Source: Altererythrobacter epoxidivorans
Lineage (GTDB): Bacteria; Pseudomonadota; Alphaproteobacteria; Sphingomonadales; Sphingomonadaceae
DNA length: 64,000 bases
NCBI RefSeq assembly: GCF_001281485.1
Contig: NZ_CP012669.1
Span: 248,001-312,000, forward strand
Direction: 5' to 3'
Shown piece by piece: positions 1-8,848 of this stretch. Every line of letters begins with the position of its first letter. Within the stretch, counting starts at the first letter, position 1. A program made the translations under genes and the position numbers. The notes beneath the pieces were generated by a model. The model did not search any database and was not told the origin of the DNA. It saw only the letters and a program-made list of their open reading frames with translations.

Positions 1-204
1 GCGCGCGTCGTGTTGCTGATCACCGGACGCTCGCGGCCCGTCGATCCTGCCGATCGGGCGGAGCGCCGCGGGGCGATCCGTGCCAAGATTCTCGACTGGC
101 TTGCGGCGAGCAGGCACGCGGATGCGATCGCCGCAATCCGCCGCGCCCATATCCGCCACGGCGGCGAAGGCGCGCTTTACTTGATGCTCAAGCGGCGGCG
201 CTAG
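1..204 (+). CDS. Smr-domain protein, C-terminal end (partial)
   Basis: The reading frame is open from the first base of the window and ends at a TAG stop, so only the last 67 residues are present and the true start lies upstream. The visible part runs from a hydrophobic strand ending LLITGR to HIRHGGEGALYLMLKRRR, which matches the C-terminal end of the Smr (small MutS-related) fold. In that family the last strand carries the HGG-GA-YV/LLRR pattern. Smr domains nick branched or single-stranded nucleic acids; the substrate of this protein cannot be told from the fragment. Its 3' end overlaps the end of the convergent membrane-protein gene by 17 bases. Confidence 0.7.
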   Translation, partial: ARVVLLITGRSRPVDPADRAERRGAIRAKILDWLAASRHADAIAAIRRAHIRHGGEGALYLMLKRRR

Positions 205-820
205 GCGCGGCACCATCGCGCCGCCGCCAGACCAGGCTGCGCAGCCCCATCAGCAAGACGCCCATCGCCATGAAGAATGCTGCGAGGCCGACGATATTGG
301 CGATCAGCTGCGGCCATCCGAGCACCGATTTGTCGATGAAGAAATAGGCGTAGAAGCCGGACAATTCGCCATATCCCAGGGCAAAAACGGTGTAGAGCAC
401 CGGCGCTATCATCACGAACGGCACCCGCCGCGGCTGGAAGCCGTCCTTGCGAGTTACCACCATCCACCAGCCGATAACCGATGCCGGTATCAGCGTGTGG
501 AATGACAGGTTGGTCCACCAGTCGAGGCCCACCGGATGGTGATCTGCCGCCAGAAGCGCGTGATAGACCAGCGCCACAACGCTCAGCGCCGTGGCGAGCG
601 CCAACAGCACACGCCGGTCGACGCCCCTTCCGGTCGCGACCCAGGCCATGATCGCTCCCGCGGAAAAATTGCTCCAGATCGTAAAGAAGCGGAACAGCAT
701 GACGAATGCCGTCAATGGCGAGCCGTCATTGATCGAAACCTGAACCGCGAAGGTCGCTGCAGCGAGGATAGCGATCAGGCCTGCGACCATGCGGGCGGGG
801 AAGGAGAAAGCGGTGCTCAT
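188..820 (-). CDS. Pr6Pr-family integral membrane protein
   Basis: A 210-residue protein with about six hydrophobic segments, at roughly residues 8-28, 35-60, 70-90, 100-120, 135-155 and 165-195. The order and the conserved polar positions (FRFFTIWSN near residue 43; LSFHTLIP near 105; FFIDKS near 160) resemble the bacterial Pr6Pr/FAR-17a-AIG1-like membrane family. No enzymatic role is established for the bacterial members. It lies 40 bases after the DUF2306-like gene on the same strand, so the two may share a transcript. The C-terminus ends in a basic, then alanine-rich tail. Confidence 0.7.
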   Translation of the reverse strand: MSTAFSFPARMVAGLIAILAAATFAVQVSINDGSPLTAFVMLFRFFTIWSNFSAGAIMAWVATGRGVDRRVLLALATALSVVALVYHALLAADHHPVGLDWWTNLSFHTLIPASVIGWWMVVTRKDGFQPRRVPFVMIAPVLYTVFALGYGELSGFYAYFFIDKSVLGWPQLIANIVGLAAFFMAMGVLLMGLRSLVWRRRDGAAPSAAA

Positions 821-860
821 GCACGCGCCATAACGCGCGCGGTGATGCGCGGATAGCCGC

Positions 861-1406
861 TTATGCCGGCCAGCCGAACGTCCACACGTTCATCAAGCGT
901 CCCGGCAGGAGGAATGCGACAAGCCCGGGGATCATCAATGCGCCCAGGTACATGCCGACGATCTGCTTGCGATGCTCGGCGATGCGACCCAGCCGGGCGT
1001 AGCGCACGGTCTGCCACGCGCCGATCAGGGTGAGGGGCACGAAGACATGGATGAAACTGAAGGAGCCGCTCGTCCGGATGAAGATCGCGGAAAGCGCGGT
1101 GACGACCATCATCGCGATCCATAACTTGCCCAACTGCTTGTGGAGGGCAGTCCCTTTCCGGCTCAGCAGCAGGTAGCCGCCCAGCGGAATGGCCGGGATA
1201 ACCGAGACGACATGAAGGACGATGGCGGCGCTGCGGATATTGGGATGGGCAGGCGCGATCCCCAGCATGGCGCGCAGGATCGCATAAAGCGCCATTGCCG
1301 TGAGAATGGTCGATGCAGCGAGGACGATGCCGCGCATGGCGGGCGAAAGGTCGAAGCCCTTGGCTGGCGGATTGGATGGCGAAAGCATGGTGGCGAGAAT
1401 TGTCAT
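861..1406 (-). CDS. DUF2306-like membrane protein
   Basis: A 181-residue protein with about five hydrophobic segments (near residues 25-47, 60-80, 93-110, 117-135 and 150-168). The pattern of HKQLGKLWIAMM and a later EHRKQ resembles DUF2306, a predicted heme/quinone-type membrane family of unknown function. The start chosen gives MTILATMLSP; an internal ATG seven codons on is also possible. It is divergent from the LytTR regulator with a 161-base gap, and precedes the Pr6Pr-like gene on the same strand. In several bacteria LytTR regulators with membrane domains sit beside small DUF2306-like proteins, so regulation by the neighbour is likely but inferred. Confidence 0.7.
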   Translation of the reverse strand: MTILATMLSPSNPPAKGFDLSPAMRGIVLAASTILTAMALYAILRAMLGIAPAHPNIRSAAIVLHVVSVIPAIPLGGYLLLSRKGTALHKQLGKLWIAMMVVTALSAIFIRTSGSFSFIHVFVPLTLIGAWQTVRYARLGRIAEHRKQIVGMYLGALMIPGLVAFLLPGRLMNVWTFGWPA

Positions 1407-1567
1407 TGCAAAACCTCAGGTGGATCGGTTGTCTGCGCCGATCCTTGCCGCCCGCCATGGTCCCCGCAATCCGGCTTTCGCGAACCGGCTGGTTACTGCG
1501 TGAAAGGCGCGGAAACAGGGCCTTCTGCCACTTTACGAAGCGCGAATGGGCGCTAGTTTCGCGCGCA

Positions 1568-2356
1568 ATGAACGCTGCATACCCATCCGGGCGCAAAGCG
1601 CTGCTGCGCAAGCTGCTGGTCGATTTCGCGATCATGGCGGTGATCGGGGTCGTGCTGGCCCTGATCGGTCCGCTCGGGACATTCCGTGAGCCGATCGGCC
1701 TGCGCCTCATCGCATGGGTGCTGTTCTGCTTCATCGGATACGCGCTCTACTCCCCGATCGACACGCTGGCGCAGCGCCTGGCTCCGGCGCTCGACCTGCC
1801 CGTATCGGCCCTGCGGCTGGCCGGGGTTCTGCTGTCGTCCATCCCGATGGCGGTGGTCGTCTGGGTGCTGCCGCGCTTTCCCGGCAACATCGATTGGCCT
1901 GGCGCCGACAAGGCGATCGAGCACTATCTCTACGTGGTCGTGATTGGCGGGATGATCACTTTCATCACGACCCTGATGTCCCCACCAGCAACCGAAGAAG
2001 CGGGGGCATCAGAAGCCGGCGCTCCGACCGCGGCCATGCGACGAAAGGCGCAATTCCTCGAGCGTCTGCCGCCAGCGCTGGGTTCCGACCTCATCGCCCT
2101 GGAAATGGAGGACCATTACGTGCGGGCGCATACCCCGCTCGGATCGGAGCTGATCCTGATGCGGATGCGCGATGCCGTGGCGGAACTCGGCGGGATCGAA
2201 GGCATGCAGGTCCACCGCAGCTGGTGGGTCGCGCGCGGCGCGGTGGAGGACGTCGAACGCGAAGGGCGCAATGTGCGGCTCGTGCTCGGCAACGGCATCA
2301 CGGCACCGGTCAGCCGCGCCAAAGTCGCCGTGCTGAAAGACGCCGGCTGGATCTGA
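1568..2356 (+). CDS. Membrane-bound LytTR-family transcriptional regulator
   Basis: A 262-residue regulator. Residues 1-140 hold four hydrophobic segments (about 16-36, 44-62, 76-100, 118-135). Residues 150-262 form a LytTR DNA-binding domain, recognisable from the order LIALEMEDHYVRAH, then ILMRMRDAV, then MQVHRSWWVA and a final strand before KVAVLKDAGW. The frame stays open upstream to position 1313, but the ATG at 1568 follows the divergent promoter region and starts the first sensible membrane segment. There is no receiver domain, so the signal is probably sensed in the membrane part. Divergent placement against two small membrane proteins suggests a local regulon. Confidence 0.85.
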   Translation: MNAAYPSGRKALLRKLLVDFAIMAVIGVVLALIGPLGTFREPIGLRLIAWVLFCFIGYALYSPIDTLAQRLAPALDLPVSALRLAGVLLSSIPMAVVVWVLPRFPGNIDWPGADKAIEHYLYVVVIGGMITFITTLMSPPATEEAGASEAGAPTAAMRRKAQFLERLPPALGSDLIALEMEDHYVRAHTPLGSELILMRMRDAVAELGGIEGMQVHRSWWVARGAVEDVEREGRNVRLVLGNGITAPVSRAKVAVLKDAGWI

Positions 2357-2365
2357 GCGCGAAAC

Positions 2366-2405
2366 GAAAAAGCCGGCCACCCATGGAAGGTGACCGGCTC
2401 TTTTC
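2366..2405. terminator. Bidirectional Rho-independent terminator (LytTR gene / katG)
   Basis: AGCCGG at 2371-2376 pairs with CCGGCT at 2394-2399, extended by CACC/GGTG after one mismatch. A-rich sequence lies on the left and TTTT on the right, so it can act in both directions between the convergent regulator gene and katG. Confidence 0.8.
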
Positions 2406-2443
2406 ATTCGATCATTGTCGGGGCCTCAATGGCCTCAGGCAGA

Positions 2444-4660
2444 TCAGTGATATTTCGCCATCTTCAGGTCGAAGCGGTCGGCATCCATCACCTTGGTCCA
2501 TGCCTTGACGAAGTCGCTTGCGAACTTCGCTTCATTGCCATTGGCGGCATAGACTTCTGACAGGGCACGCAGCTGGCTGTTCGAACCGAACACGAGATCG
2601 GTGCGGGTCGCACGCCACTTTTCCTCGCCCGACTTGCGGTCGGTACCGACAAATTCCTCGTCGCCGCTCTTGTCGACGGTGCGCCATTTGGTGCCCATGT
2701 CGAGCAGGTTGACGAAGAAGTCGTTGCTGAGCACGCCCGGCCGGTCGGTCAGGACACCGATCGAATTGCCGTGGTCGGCATGCTTGCTGACCGCACCCAG
2801 TGCGCGCAGGCCGCCGAGAAGCACGGTCATCTCCGGCACCGACAGGCCGAGCAGGTTGGCCCGGTCGATCAGCATGTCCTCGGTCTTCACCGTGGCTTTG
2901 GTCTTGAGGTAGTTGCGGAACCCGTCGGCGAACGGTTCCAGCGGCTCCCAGCTTTCAGCGTCGAAGTCTTCGCGGCGGGCGTCGCCGCGACCGGTGGAGA
3001 CAGTGACGCTGAGGTCAAAGCCGCCGTCCTTCGCAGCCTTTTCGACCGCAGCCGCGCCTGCCAGCACGATCGCATCGGCCATCGAGATGTCGCCGCGAAG
3101 TTCGTCGAGCTTGGCCAGGACCTTGCCCAGTTCCTCGGGGTCGTTGACCGCCCAGTTCCTGATCTCGTCGAAGCGGATGTGTGCGCCGTTGGCACCGCCG
3201 CGATGGTCCGAATTGCGATAGGTCGAGGCCGAGGCCCAGGCCGCCTTGACCAGTTCCGAAACCGACAGGCCGCTGCCCATCACCTTCGCCTTGAAGTCCG
3301 CAACCGCGCTATCCGACGGCTTGGTTCCGGCCGGTACCGGATCCTGCCAGATCAGGTCTTCGGACGGAACTTCGGGGCCGAGATAGCGAGCCTTGGGCCC
3401 CATGTCGCGGTGGGTCAGCTTGAACCATGCGCGGGCAAAGGCATCCTTGAACGCTTCGTGGTCGTTGCGGAAGCGTTCGGAAATCTTGCGATATTCCGGA
3501 TCGCGCTTCAGCTGCATGTCCGCGGTGGTCATCATCGTTGGCACCTTCTTGGAAGGATCGCGGGCGTCGGGCGCCATGTCCTCTTCCTTCGGGTTGATCG
3601 GCTGCCACTGGTTGGCACCGGCCGGCGACTGGACCAGCTCGTAATCGTAGTCGAGCAGCAGGCGGAAGTAGTTTTCCGTCCATTTGTCCGGCGTGTTGGT
3701 CCACGCACCTTCGATACCCGAAGTGGTGATGTGGCCTTCGCCGATCTGGTCGGCATCTGTTGCCCAGCCAAAGCCCATCAGTTCCAGCGCTTCGCTTTCG
3801 GGCGATCCGCTGAGCTGATCCGCGGGCACGGCACCGTGGGCCTTGCCGAAGGTGTGGCCGCCTGCAGTCAGGGCGACGGTTTCCTCGTCGTTCATAGCCA
3901 TGCGGGCAAAGGTTTCGCGCATGTCGCGAGCCATGCCTTCATCGTCGTGCGGGTTGCCGCCCGGACCTTCCGGATTGACGTAGATGAGGCCCATCTGGAT
4001 CGCTGCGAGCGGGGTTTCCAGCGCCTTGCCTTCATCCGGGATGATGCGCGTTTCGGCGCCCTGGTCGACCCACAGGTCTTCGGTGCCCCAGTAAACCGTT
4101 TCCGGCTCGTACACGTCCTTGCGGCCGCCGCCGAAGCCGAAGGTCGGGCCGCCCATGCTTTCGATCGCGACATTGCCGGTCAGCACGAACAGGTCGGCCC
4201 AGCTGATGTGGTTGCCGTATTTCTGCTTGATCGGCCACAGCAGGCGGCGTGCCTTGTCGAGGTTGCCGTTGTCCGGCCAGCTGTTGAGGGGGGCGAAGCG
4301 CTGTTGGCCGCTGCCTGCACCGCCGCGACCGTCGCTGGTGCGATAGGTACCGGCGGCGTGCCAGGCCATGCGGATGAAGAAGGGGCCGTAATGGCCATAG
4401 TCTGCCGGCCACCATTCCTGGCTGTCGGTCATCAGCGCGGTCAGGTCTGCCTTCAGCGCGTCATAGTCGATCGCGTTGAACGCTTCGCAATAGTCGAAGT
4501 CTTCACCCAGCGGATCGACCGATTTGCCTTCCTGCGTGAGGATGGAGAGGTCGAGCGCATCGGGCCACCAGTCCTTGTTGGTGCGGCCGAACAGGGCACG
4601 CGTACCGCCGTCTCCGTGGAAGGGGCAGCCGCCGCTCATTTCACCTGTCTTTGCGTCCAT
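2444..4660 (-). CDS. katG: Catalase-peroxidase KatG
   Basis: A 738-residue heme catalase-peroxidase, the usual size for the family, which removes hydrogen peroxide in the cytoplasm. The N-terminal catalytic half carries the distal [12 protein letters not shown] motif (Arg, Trp, His), the Tyr in YVNPEGP and the Met of [10 protein letters not shown] that form the Met-Tyr-Trp adduct, and the proximal-His signature [10 protein letters not shown]. The second half is the degenerate C-terminal peroxidase-like domain. The frame stays open 47 codons upstream, but the ATG at 4660 gives [14 protein letters not shown], typical of KatG, and is preceded by a strong GGAGAGGAG ribosome site. It stands beside ahpF-ahpC, forming a peroxide-defence block; no oxyR gene is in the window. 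Confidence 0.97.
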   Translation of the reverse strand: MDAKTGEMSGGCPFHGDGGTRALFGRTNKDWWPDALDLSILTQEGKSVDPLGEDFDYCEAFNAIDYDALKADLTALMTDSQEWWPADYGHYGPFFIRMAWHAAGTYRTSDGRGGAGSGQQRFAPLNSWPDNGNLDKARRLLWPIKQKYGNHISWADLFVLTGNVAIESMGGPTFGFGGGRKDVYEPETVYWGTEDLWVDQGAETRIIPDEGKALETPLAAIQMGLIYVNPEGPGGNPHDDEGMARDMRETFARMAMNDEETVALTAGGHTFGKAHGAVPADQLSGSPESEALELMGFGWATDADQIGEGHITTSGIEGAWTNTPDKWTENYFRLLLDYDYELVQSPAGANQWQPINPKEEDMAPDARDPSKKVPTMMTTADMQLKRDPEYRKISERFRNDHEAFKDAFARAWFKLTHRDMGPKARYLGPEVPSEDLIWQDPVPAGTKPSDSAVADFKAKVMGSGLSVSELVKAAWASASTYRNSDHRGGANGAHIRFDEIRNWAVNDPEELGKVLAKLDELRGDISMADAIVLAGAAAVEKAAKDGGFDLSVTVSTGRGDARREDFDAESWEPLEPFADGFRNYLKTKATVKTEDMLIDRANLLGLSVPEMTVLLGGLRALGAVSKHADHGNSIGVLTDRPGVLSNDFFVNLLDMGTKWRTVDKSGDEEFVGTDRKSGEEKWRATRTDLVFGSNSQLRALSEVYAANGNEAKFASDFVKAWTKVMDADRFDLKMAKYH

Positions 4661-4746
4661 CGGGATATTCTCCTCTCTCCAAAAGGGGGGACTCGGGTAA
4701 TTTCCGAGCCTTACCCGTCGAGGATGGGCCTCGACCGGTAAACTGT

Positions 4747-4789
4747 CCAATCGATTAATTCCTATTGATTGATTTATTGATCCGATTGG
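4747..4789. promoter_or_regulatory. Candidate operator upstream of katG
   Basis: An AT-rich stretch 90-130 bases upstream of the katG ATG is flanked by a perfect 7-bp inverted repeat, CCAATCG (4747-4753) and CGATTGG (4783-4789), with ATTGATTGAT inside. AATCG/CGATT half-sites also occur upstream of ahpC. A peroxide regulator of the LysR type is a reasonable but unproven binder. Confidence 0.35.
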
Positions 4790-4815
4790 AAGGGGAGTCA
4801 TTGTCCCATGTCAAA

Positions 4816-4846
4816 ACCGCCGCCTCCCGGGGTGGGAGACGGCGGT
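4816..4846 (-). terminator. Rho-independent terminator after ahpF
   Basis: A 13-bp stem (4816-4828 with 4834-4846, one G-U pair) and a 5-base loop, followed on the minus strand by TTTT. It lies 28 bases after the ahpF stop. Confidence 0.9.
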
Positions 4847-4873
4847 CTTGAAGCCATTAAGCGCTGCGGGCCG

Positions 4874-6463
4874 TCAGGCGGCGGCTGCGATCTCTTCCAC
4901 CGGTTCGGTACGGATCAGATAGTCGAAGGCAGACAGGCCGGCCTTCGAACCTTCGCCCATTGCGACAACGATCTGCTTGTAGGGGACGGTGGTCACGTCG
5001 CCTGCGCCGAAGATGCCGGGCAAGTTGGTGCGGCCTTCCTCATCGGTCACGATCTCGCCGTGCTTCGACAGTTCCAGACCGCTTTCGGCCAGCCATTCGG
5101 TGTTGGGGACAAGACCGATCTGGACGAACACGCCTTCGAGCTCGATCCGCCGCTCTTCACCCGACTTGCGGTTCTTGACGATCATGCCGTCGACCTTGCC
5201 ATTGTTGCCGGTGATCTCGGTCGTCTGGCCGCTGGTGACGATTTCGACATTGGGCATGCTGCGCAGCTTGGCCTGCAGGACCTCGTCCGCGCGCAGCTTC
5301 TCGTCGAATTCGACCAGGGTGACGTGGCCCACGATCTTGGCAAGGTCGATCGCCGCTTCCACGCCTGAATTGCCTCCGCCGATCACCGCAATGCGCTTGC
5401 CCTTGAACAGCGGACCGTCGCAGTGCGGGCAATAGGCCACGCCCTTGTTGCGATATTCCGCTTCACCCGGGACGCCGAGGTTGCGCCAGCGCGCACCGGT
5501 CGACAGGATGAGCGAGCGTGCCTTCAGCGTCGCTCCATTGGCGAGCCTGACCTGGTGGAGGCCGCCTTCCTTCGTGGCAGGGACCAGTTCGACCGCGCGG
5601 GCGAGGTTGATCGTATCGATCTCATATTCGCCGACGTGGCGTTGCAGGTCGGCAGCGAGCTTGGGCCCTTCGGTGTAGGGCGTGCCGGGAAGGTTCTCGA
5701 TACCGAGCGTATCGTTGAGCTGCCCGCCGAAGCGTTCGGCCGCGATGCCGGTGCTGAAGCCCTTGCGCGCGGTATAGATCGCCGCAGCCGCACCGGCCGG
5801 ACCGCCGCCGATGACGAGCACTTCGAAAGGCGGCTTGTCAGCCAGCTTTTCCGCAGCCCTGGCATCGGCATTGGTGTCGAGCCTGGCGAGGATTTCGGCC
5901 AGCTCCATCTTGCCGTTGTAGAAGGGCTCGCCGTTGAGGAAGGTCGCGGGCACGGCCATGACCTCGCGCGCATCGACCTCGTCCTTGAACGTGCCGCCCT
6001 CGATCAGGGTCGCAGTGATGCGCGGGTTTTCCAGCGCCATCAGCGTCAGCGCCTGCACCACGTCGGGGCAGTTGTGGCAGGAAAGCGAGAAATACATCTC
6101 GAATTCGAAATCGCCTTCGAGGCCGCGCACCTGTTCCAAGAGGTCGGCGTCGAATTTCGGCGGGTGACCACCGGCCCAAAGCAGCGCGAGCACCAGCGAG
6201 GTGAACTCGTGCCCCATCGGCAGGCCGGCGAAGCGAACCCACTTTTCCGCATCGCTTGCGCGGCGGATGATGAAGCTCGGCTTGCGCGCATCGGTGCCGT
6301 CGAAGCTGGCGCTCACATCGTCGTGGAGCGCGGCAATTTCCTCGAGCAGCTGGCGCGTCTGGTCCGACTTCTCGCCTTCGCCGAGCGATGCGACCAGTTC
6401 GACCGGCTCGCGCAGGTTGGCAAGATAGGTCTTGAGCTGTTGCTTCATCGTATCGTCGAGCAT
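4874..6463 (-). CDS. ahpF: Alkyl hydroperoxide reductase subunit F
   Basis: A 529-residue flavoprotein that passes electrons from NADH to the peroxiredoxin AhpC. Residues 1-200 form the double-thioredoxin N-terminal domain with the redox pair in SCHNCPDVV. The rest is a thioredoxin-reductase-like module: FAD site [12 protein letters not shown], redox pair [11 protein letters not shown](P)H site [12 protein letters not shown], and a final FAD motif GIFGAGDVT. The start [14 protein letters not shown] aligns with the enterobacterial AhpF N-terminus. It is transcribed after ahpC across a 167-base gap filled by three strong hairpins, so its expression may be uncoupled from ahpC. Confidence 0.97.
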   Translation of the reverse strand: MLDDTMKQQLKTYLANLREPVELVASLGEGEKSDQTRQLLEEIAALHDDVSASFDGTDARKPSFIIRRASDAEKWVRFAGLPMGHEFTSLVLALLWAGGHPPKFDADLLEQVRGLEGDFEFEMYFSLSCHNCPDVVQALTLMALENPRITATLIEGGTFKDEVDAREVMAVPATFLNGEPFYNGKMELAEILARLDTNADARAAEKLADKPPFEVLVIGGGPAGAAAAIYTARKGFSTGIAAERFGGQLNDTLGIENLPGTPYTEGPKLAADLQRHVGEYEIDTINLARAVELVPATKEGGLHQVRLANGATLKARSLILSTGARWRNLGVPGEAEYRNKGVAYCPHCDGPLFKGKRIAVIGGGNSGVEAAIDLAKIVGHVTLVEFDEKLRADEVLQAKLRSMPNVEIVTSGQTTEITGNNGKVDGMIVKNRKSGEERRIELEGVFVQIGLVPNTEWLAESGLELSKHGEIVTDEEGRTNLPGIFGAGDVTTVPYKQIVVAMGEGSKAGLSAFDYLIRTEPVEEIAAAA

Positions 6464-6504
6464 GGCAATGTCCTCGGATCTGGGTGGTCGGGAGAGAAAT
6501 TGTG

Positions 6505-6617
6505 AAGGCCCGGGGCGATCGGGAGGGGGGAGGATGCCCCGGGCCTTCGTGCGACCCGAGTACGGGACTCGGGCGATGTTTTCGGCGGACTAGGGAGGGG
6601 GGAGAGGTCCGCCGAAA
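6505..6617 (-). ncRNA. Three consecutive hairpins in the ahpC-ahpF gap; two with shared C-rich loops
   Basis: On the minus (transcribed) strand the gap holds, in order: an 11-bp perfect stem (6607-6617 with 6580-6590) with a 16-base loop; a 7-bp stem (6567-6573 with 6555-6561); and a 12-bp perfect stem (6536-6547 with 6505-6516) with a 19-base loop. The first and third loops share the 12-base motif CTCCCCCCTCCC, complementary to Shine-Dalgarno-type G/A-rich sequence. None has a T-run immediately after it, so they look like RNA-stability or regulatory elements, or an sRNA processed from the ahpC 3' end, rather than plain terminators. The function is inferred. Confidence 0.5.
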
Positions 6618-6630
6618 CTTTCAAACCGGC

Positions 6631-7197
6631 TTAGATCTTGCCGACGAGGTCGAGCGAAGGAGCCAGCGTTTCGCTGCCTTCTTCCCAGGCGGCCGGGCAG
6701 ACCTGGCCGGGGTTGGCGCGAACGTATTGTGCAGCCTTGATCTTGCGGGCGAGTTCGTTGGCATTGCGGCCGACGCCTTCGCAGGTCTGTTCCATGATCT
6801 GGATCACGCCATCGGGGTCGACCACGAAGGTGGCACGATCGGCAAGGCCAACGCCTTCGCGCAGCACGTCGAAATTGGTGGCGAGCACGTGGTTCTGGTC
6901 GCCCAGGAAGGGGAACTGCAGCTTGCCGATCTTTTCCGACGTGTCGTGCCATGCCTTGTGGCTGAAGTGCGTGTCGGTCGACACGGCATAGACTTCGACG
7001 TCCATCTTCTGGAGCATGTTGTACTGCTCGCCCAGGTCTTCGAGTTCGGTCGGGCACACGAAGGTGAAGTCGGCCGGATAGAAGAAGAATACGGCCCACT
7101 TGCCCTTCACGTCTTCGTCGGTGACGTCGAAGAAATCCTTGCCGGCCTGGAATGCGGTCGCCTTGAACGGCTTGATGGTCGAACCGATGATACCCAT
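6631..7197 (-). CDS. ahpC: Peroxiredoxin AhpC
   Basis: A 188-residue typical 2-Cys peroxiredoxin that reduces hydroperoxides. The peroxidatic cysteine is Cys48 in [11 protein letters not shown] and the resolving cysteine is near residue 167 in [11 protein letters not shown]. Length and both motifs match AhpC of the E. coli type, the partner of AhpF rather than of AhpD. The ATG at 7197 has a GGGACAATTTCC leader with a weak ribosome site. ahpF follows on the same strand after a structured gap. A CGATT/AATCG repeat about 90-110 bases upstream may be a regulator site. Confidence 0.97.
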   Translation of the reverse strand: MGIIGSTIKPFKATAFQAGKDFFDVTDEDVKGKWAVFFFYPADFTFVCPTELEDLGEQYNMLQKMDVEVYAVSTDTHFSHKAWHDTSEKIGKLQFPFLGDQNHVLATNFDVLREGVGLADRATFVVDPDGVIQIMEQTCEGVGRNANELARKIKAAQYVRANPGQVCPAAWEEGSETLAPSLDLVGKI

Positions 7198-7283
7198 GGA
7201 AATTGTCCCTTTTCTGGTTTGATGCGGGTTGAAAACTCACACCCCAGATAGGACTTGTTGCGATGCACAAAAGCGATTTAGAC

Positions 7284-7307
7284 CGATTGCAACGATTGAA
7301 ATAATCG
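7284..7307. promoter_or_regulatory. Candidate operator upstream of ahpC
   Basis: CGATTG occurs twice (7284-7289 and 7293-7298), and the second copy forms an inverted repeat CGATT-N5-AATCG (7293-7307). The same half-site brackets the AT-rich region upstream of katG. The rest of 7198-7414 is AT-rich non-coding sequence with no convincing gene. Confidence 0.35.
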
Positions 7308-7414
7308 ATCAATCAGGCGATACTTTCGAAAAGTGCAACCTGCGCCCGCTTTTTGATGCAATTTTTGCATCCGACGGCCTCGTATCCTCCGAAAATGCCG
7401 GAAAATCCGGAGGT

Positions 7415-8845
7415 TCAACAGTTGCCGATGGGTGCTGCTTCTCTCGAGTGCGCGAGAACAAGTCGCAAAATGGCCCAGGCCGGCGCCAGTATCGCCGTCG
7501 CGATCAGGCACAGAGCGAAGTCGGGTTGATAGATCCGGAGCGTCGCAATCGAACCGCCGAACATCTGCGGAAGATAGACGAGAAGGAAGAATGCGAGACC
7601 ACCCATCGCCAGCACTGGCAGCCACAGACTGATCCTTCCCCCGGAACTCTCCCTTTTTCGGCGCAGGCCCGAGCGGCCTTTCCATGAAATGAACCCGAAC
7701 AAGATGAAAAGAGGTGGAAGGAGCGCAATCGAAAGATAGGCCACCTGCGGTCCGATCCTCGACCCGTCATCCTTGTGATCCTGGCCCATCGCCTGCGCCG
7801 AAACACCGCCGATCAGGTACCAGGTATCGGCAAAGCCCAATCCGCCATTTGCATTGACCAACACGACTACGCCGGTCCCCTTGGCAGGGGCGAACGAGGC
7901 AAGCGTTTCGAACCCCGGTACCAGACCGGTGTGATATGCCGTTCCCTGGGCGGCGTCGAGCGCCCAACCCAGCCCGTAGGATTGCGAAGCGGGGCCGGAC
8001 GGCGCGAGCATGGCAGCCTTGGTCGCGGCGCTAATGACGTCGTCCTTCCCGTTGAGCCACATCGCGACATACCTGCCCATGTCATTCGCGCTGGAGATTA
8101 TCCCGCCCGCCGGCGCGTTGATGCGATGCTGCGGGCCGCTGGCGGCAGGACGAACGCTGCCGAACCATGGGCGATGGCCTGTTGCAGCCGAGGCCGGGAA
8201 GTCTCCGACAGCAACAAGGCTGTTGGCCATGCCAAGCGGTTCGAAAATGCGCGCATCGACGTAATCGCTGTAGGAGCTTCGGCTAACGCGTTCCATGACC
8301 GCGCCGAGGATCTGGTAATTCGCGTTGGAATATTCCCATGCCGTTCCCGGCGTGCGTGCCGGTCCGGCCTTGGCAAGTTCCCCGGCGTATTCGACGAGGC
8401 CAAACTGCGATGCATCCGCATTGCCATGCTGGCTGTTGCCCTGAACAGTCGAAAAGCCGCTGGTATGATTGAGGAGCTGGCGCAGTGTTATCTTGCTGCC
8501 CGCGCCGTCGGCAAACGCGGGCAGGTATTTCGACACGGGATCATCGAGGTTTATCTCATCCGCCTCGACCAGCTGCATGATCGCAAGGGCGGTGAAGCTC
8601 TTGGTCACCGATCCGATCGGGAAAAGCGTGTCTGCGGTGACTTCATCGCCGCTTCCCTTCAGTTGCTCGCCGAAACCACGCGCAACGATCTCGCCATCCT
8701 CGACCCGCGCATAGGCCAGTCCCGGTGCGGCGCTATCCGGCAGTTCGGCCTGGATAAAGGCGTCCAGTTCGGCTGTGCCGGCCACGGGCGAGAGACTGGA
8801 GGTCAAGACCGCCAACGCGCCGAGTATCCAGCCGAAAGCCACCAT
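7415..8845 (-). CDS. Serine hydrolase, beta-lactamase/esterase (class C-like) family
   Basis: A 476-residue exported hydrolase. Residues 1-25 are a signal peptide. Residues 27-360 form a serine beta-lactamase-like domain with the SxxK nucleophile in SVTK (near residue 79), a Tyr-x-Asn equivalent in YSNANYQILG, and a late HTGLVPGF where the H-x-G motif is expected. The last ~100 residues hold about three membrane segments, so the enzyme is anchored with its catalytic part in the periplasm. The substrate is unknown: esterase, peptidase or D-aminoacid-peptide hydrolase are all possible. The start codon lies three bases after the aroC stop, so translation is probably coupled to aroC. Confidence 0.8.
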   Translation of the reverse strand: MVAFGWILGALAVLTSSLSPVAGTAELDAFIQAELPDSAAPGLAYARVEDGEIVARGFGEQLKGSGDEVTADTLFPIGSVTKSFTALAIMQLVEADEINLDDPVSKYLPAFADGAGSKITLRQLLNHTSGFSTVQGNSQHGNADASQFGLVEYAGELAKAGPARTPGTAWEYSNANYQILGAVMERVSRSSYSDYVDARIFEPLGMANSLVAVGDFPASAATGHRPWFGSVRPAASGPQHRINAPAGGIISSANDMGRYVAMWLNGKDDVISAATKAAMLAPSGPASQSYGLGWALDAAQGTAYHTGLVPGFETLASFAPAKGTGVVVLVNANGGLGFADTWYLIGGVSAQAMGQDHKDDGSRIGPQVAYLSIALLPPLFILFGFISWKGRSGLRRKRESSGGRISLWLPVLAMGGLAFFLLVYLPQMFGGSIATLRIYQPDFALCLIATAILAPAWAILRLVLAHSREAAPIGNC

Positions 8846-8848
8846 GCG

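Noticed and set aside
2771-4741. 656-residue open frame on the strand opposite katG
   Set aside because: It mirrors katG codon positions in a high-GC genome, has no domain resemblance, and katG itself is unmistakable.
7229-7687. Frame between ahpC and the serine hydrolase as an oxyR-like gene
   Set aside because: No HTH or LysR motif; it is a shadow of the hydrolase end plus promoter sequence. oxyR is not in this window.
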